DNA of 8,838 nucleotides, from assembly GCA_030040395.1 (NCBI GenBank), contig JASHTU010000411.1, positions 1 through 8,838 on the forward strand. The letters are read 5' to 3'. This document shows positions 7,596 to 8,838 of this stretch, in pieces. Each line of letters starts with the position of its first letter. Position 1 is the first letter of the stretch. This DNA is from Acidobacteriaceae bacterium. Lineage in GTDB: Bacteria > Acidobacteriota > Terriglobia > Terriglobales > Acidobacteriaceae. A program made the translations under genes and the position numbers. A model generated the notes under the pieces. The model was not told the DNA's origin, did not search any database, and was given only the letters and a program-made list of their open reading frames with translations.

Positions 7596-7733
7596 CGCAG
7601 GCAAGCTGCCTCCGAGCCGCCCAGGCCATTCCGAGTCGTCGACACGGATTGGTCCATGCGGGATCCCCAAACGCAGTTCGTGATGCACGTGGACGAGGTG
7701 AAGGCCGCGCTGCATGGGATTCCAGTTGCCTAA
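7596..7733 (+). pseudogene. Possible C-terminal scrap of an unknown gene
   Basis: Between an in-frame TGA (7593-7595) and a TAA (7731-7733) the + strand reads PFRVVDTDWSMRDPQTQF followed by VMHVDEVKAALHGIPVA. Composition and codon third positions (about three quarters G or C, with much lower second-position GC) look like coding sequence. The only ATG (7656) lacks a ribosome site and would leave 25 residues, so a decayed remnant is more likely than a gene. I do not recognise the family. An overlapping 65-codon frame on the - strand (7590-7787) is a weaker alternative. Confidence 0.3.
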
Positions 7734-7964
7734 GTCGCGCAGACGCCGGAACTGGCGGCGCCGGGCGCGCGGGCGGGTCCGCTCCATGTTCGGGGGCGTG
7801 CGGGAAGCTCATCAGACAAACCGGCAAGCCCCGGCTCGCTATCAGGGCACGCTCCCGCTCGTTCGTGATCGATCAGCTGAGCGAAAATGGGGGAATCGTT
7901 AGTGACATGACCCGGCCGAACTGCAGTGGGTTTGGGGCTCTCCCGCGCCTCATGCCCAAAGGTT

Positions 7965-7970
7965 TATACT
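7965..7970 (+). promoter_or_regulatory. ssb: Candidate -10 box for ssb
   Basis: TATACT within GGTTTATACTTTC is the best -10-like sequence upstream of ssb. No good -35 is seen 16-18 bases before it, and it would give a leader of about 200 bases that includes the dyad and the repeats below. Confidence 0.35.
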
Positions 7971-8008
7971 TTCGGAGATCGCAAGGAATCAGGGAAAGGA
8001 GAGTCCGC

Positions 8009-8026
8009 TCAGGTTCACTGACCTGA
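8009..8026 (+). promoter_or_regulatory. 18-bp dyad, possible operator
   Basis: TCAGGT (8009-8014) and ACCTGA (8021-8026) are perfect inverted repeats separated by six bases, upstream of ssb. The geometry suits a dimeric repressor or a short RNA hairpin. It does not match the E. coli or Bacillus LexA box. Confidence 0.35.
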
Positions 8027-8046
8027 CTGGGAAGAACCCGCATTTC

Positions 8047-8159
8047 GCGATTTGTGACAGCAGAGATCTGCAGGGGGATAGGCAATTGCGACAGCTGGAA
8101 TTCGCGTGGGGTATGCGATTGTGACAGCTCAAATTAGGAGTGACAGCAGAAATCAGCAG
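8047..8159 (+). repeat. Nested four-copy GACAGC repeat array ahead of ssb
   Basis: The hexamer GACAGC recurs at 8056-8061, 8090-8095, 8123-8128 and 8142-8147. The outer two copies belong to one type: TGACAGCAGAGATCTGCAG (8055-8073) and TGACAGCAGAAATCAGCAG (8141-8159), 17 of 19 identical. The inner two belong to another: 8082-8102 and 8115-8135, 17 of 21 identical over GCRATTGYGACAGCT and a trailing AATT. Spacings are 34, 33 and 19 bases. The array ends about 20 bases before the ssb ATG, so it probably serves ssb control. Confidence 0.6.
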
Positions 8160-8179
8160 CGGACGAATGGAGCACGAAC

Positions 8180-8650
8180 ATGGCCAAGAGCGTCAATAAA
8201 GTCATTTTGCTGGGTAATGTGGGGAAGGACCCCGAAATCCGCTCCACTCCTGGTGGTACGATGGTGGCCAATTTCACTCTCGCCACCAGCGACCGACAGA
8301 AAGATGCGCAAGGCAACTGGCAGGACCACACCGAATGGCACAACCTGGTGGCGTTCAGCCGCACTGCCGAAATCATCCGGGATTACGTAAAAAAGGGCTC
8401 GAAATTATATGTCGAAGGGAGAATCCAGACGCGCAGCTGGGACGATAAAGAATCGGGACAGAAGCGCTACCGCACCGAGATTATCGTGGCCGACCTGTCC
8501 TTGCTCTCCGCGCGCGAAGAAGGTGCAGGCGGATACACCCGGACGGCAGCCCCGGCAAGCTCCTCGTCGAACTTCGATCAGCGTCCTCCGGCAGGACAGG
8601 ACGATCTGGCGCAAACCACGGGAATCTCCGACGACGATATTCCGTTTTGA
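8180..8650 (+). CDS. ssb: Single-stranded DNA-binding protein
   Basis: 156 residues, a usual bacterial SSB length. It coats single-stranded DNA during replication, repair and recombination and recruits partner proteins. Residues 1 to about 105 form the OB fold, with the family patterns SVNKVILLGNVGKDPEIR near the start, FTLATS, EWHNLVAF (53-60), and VKKGSKLYVEGRI followed by RSWDD. A disordered Gly/Ser/Gln/Pro-rich linker follows, ending in the acidic partner-binding tip DDDIPF. The start is clear: GGAG at 8169-8172, seven bases before the ATG. No rpsF or rpsR neighbours are present, so this is a stand-alone copy under its own control region with the repeat array. The probable group II intron starts at its stop codon. 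Confidence 0.95.
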   Translation: MAKSVNKVILLGNVGKDPEIRSTPGGTMVANFTLATSDRQKDAQGNWQDHTEWHNLVAFSRTAEIIRDYVKKGSKLYVEGRIQTRSWDDKESGQKRYRTEIIVADLSLLSAREEGAGGYTRTAAPASSSSNFDQRPPAGQDDLAQTTGISDDDIPF

Positions 8651-8838
8651 GCGCATAGTAAGCTGCTCAGTTTCTTGCAGGTGAGAGTCCTGCCACAGGA
8701 ATCGGTTCGTTGCCTGTGTAGCTATGGCATACGCGTGGAAGGTGACCGAAACGCGGGAGCAATGCCGGATAAACGTGGCCCCTGACCTAGCCCGTGGGTA
8801 CGCGCAAGCACGCAGCCCGTAACGCAAGTGAACCTCTG
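8649..8838 (+). mobile_element. 5' part (domain I) of a probable group II intron, cut by window end
   Basis: Directly after the ssb stop the sequence becomes highly structured and non-coding. GCAGG (8677-8681) pairs with CCTGC (8689-8693) around TGAGAGT, the GGTGAAAGTCC-like hairpin common near the 5' end of bacterial group II introns. CACAGG (8694-8699) pairs with CCTGTG (8713-8718). GGCAT (8726-8730) pairs with ATGCC (8762-8766) enclosing CGCGT/ACGCG (8732-8736 with 8751-8755). The end, CCCGTAACGCAAGTGAACC, also matches the style of domain I. TGAGC (8648-8652) can pair with GCTCA (8665-8669). The 5' splice site is not certain; GAGCG at 8649 resembles the GTGYG consensus at four of five positions. 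The maturase, catalytic domain V and 3' end would lie beyond the window. Assigned by recall of intron sequences, not by a covariance search. Confidence 0.65.

Larger units (their letters stand above)
7583..8179. other. Long region between divergent genes; no intact gene seen
   Basis: 597 bases separate the nucleotidyltransferase start (- strand) from ssb (+ strand). The part from 7596 to 7733 may hold a gene scrap (separate entry). From 7734 to about 7960 the sequence is very GC-rich with no convincing frame on either strand and no RNA gene I recognise. From 7960 to 8179 it holds the control region of ssb (separate entries). Confidence 0.6.

Noticed and set aside
7552..7827. A 91-codon - strand frame upstream of the nucleotidyltransferase
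   Set aside because: Pro/Ala/Arg-rich, no ribosome site, codon third positions not favoured, and it overlaps the start of the nucleotidyltransferase.
6806..8026. A very long (406-codon) open frame on the + strand
   Set aside because: It runs antisense to the nucleotidyltransferase and carries none of the marks of a real protein. It is the typical mirror frame of a GC-rich gene and continues into repeat-free intergenic sequence.
8061..8103. Cluster of restriction-site palindromes (AGATCT, CTGCAG, CAATTG, CAGCTG, GAATTC) suggesting vector or linker sequence
   Set aside because: The same bases are part of the related repeat units that recur without these sites further on, so they are natural sequence and not a cloning linker.
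8054..8147. CRISPR array from the repeated GACAGC units
   Set aside because: Units are too short and too variable, spacers are unequal (34, 33, 19), and the repeats fall in two types. A regulatory array fits better.

Overview
The window (about 60% GC, compact, short Shine-Dalgarno leaders, overlapping starts and stops) looks like chromosomal DNA of an acidobacterium or a close relative. That placement is an inference. It rests on the DUF5668/DUF4097 envelope operon, the style of the alanine-rich-signal outer-membrane protein, and an intergenic GGGGCTGA / GGCTGAAGCC palindrome pair of a kind I recall as abundant in Acidobacteriota. No rRNA, tRNA or CRISPR array is visible.

Left part (1-2226, + strand): three translationally coupled membrane-protein genes. 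The first is cut by the window edge. The first two carry short LiaI/LiaF-like (DUF5668-type) membrane segments. The third joins such segments to a long DUF4097-type beta-repeat domain. Start and stop codons overlap at both junctions, so this is one operon, probably for envelope sensing or protection. Each gene carries a small in-frame tandem repeat in a low-complexity part.

Middle (2227-5416, + strand): a YdcF/SanA-type DUF218 membrane protein whose true start is a GTG behind a strong Shine-Dalgarno; a secreted probable outer-membrane beta-barrel protein; and glgC, the ADP-glucose pyrophosphorylase of glycogen synthesis, preceded by a leader with pairable segments.

5417-6048: a palindromic intergenic element, an unrecognised 88-aa gene, and then, on the - strand, a decayed C-terminal scrap of a PHP-domain protein (resembling the end of PolX-type DNA polymerases) squeezed against the end of the next gene.

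6045-7582 (- strand): a two-gene unit, an AbiEii/MNT-like nucleotidyltransferase followed by a calcineurin-like metallophosphoesterase, joined by an ATGA overlap. The pairing of a possible nucleotidyl or phosphoryl transfer enzyme with a phosphoesterase is the least explained functional unit here.

7583-8838: a 597-base region between divergent genes with a possible + strand gene scrap, an 18-bp dyad and a nested four-copy GACAGC repeat array directly ahead of ssb. The ssb gene is intact, and immediately at its stop codon begins a strongly structured RNA that I read as the 5' (domain I) part of a group II intron, cut off by the window end.
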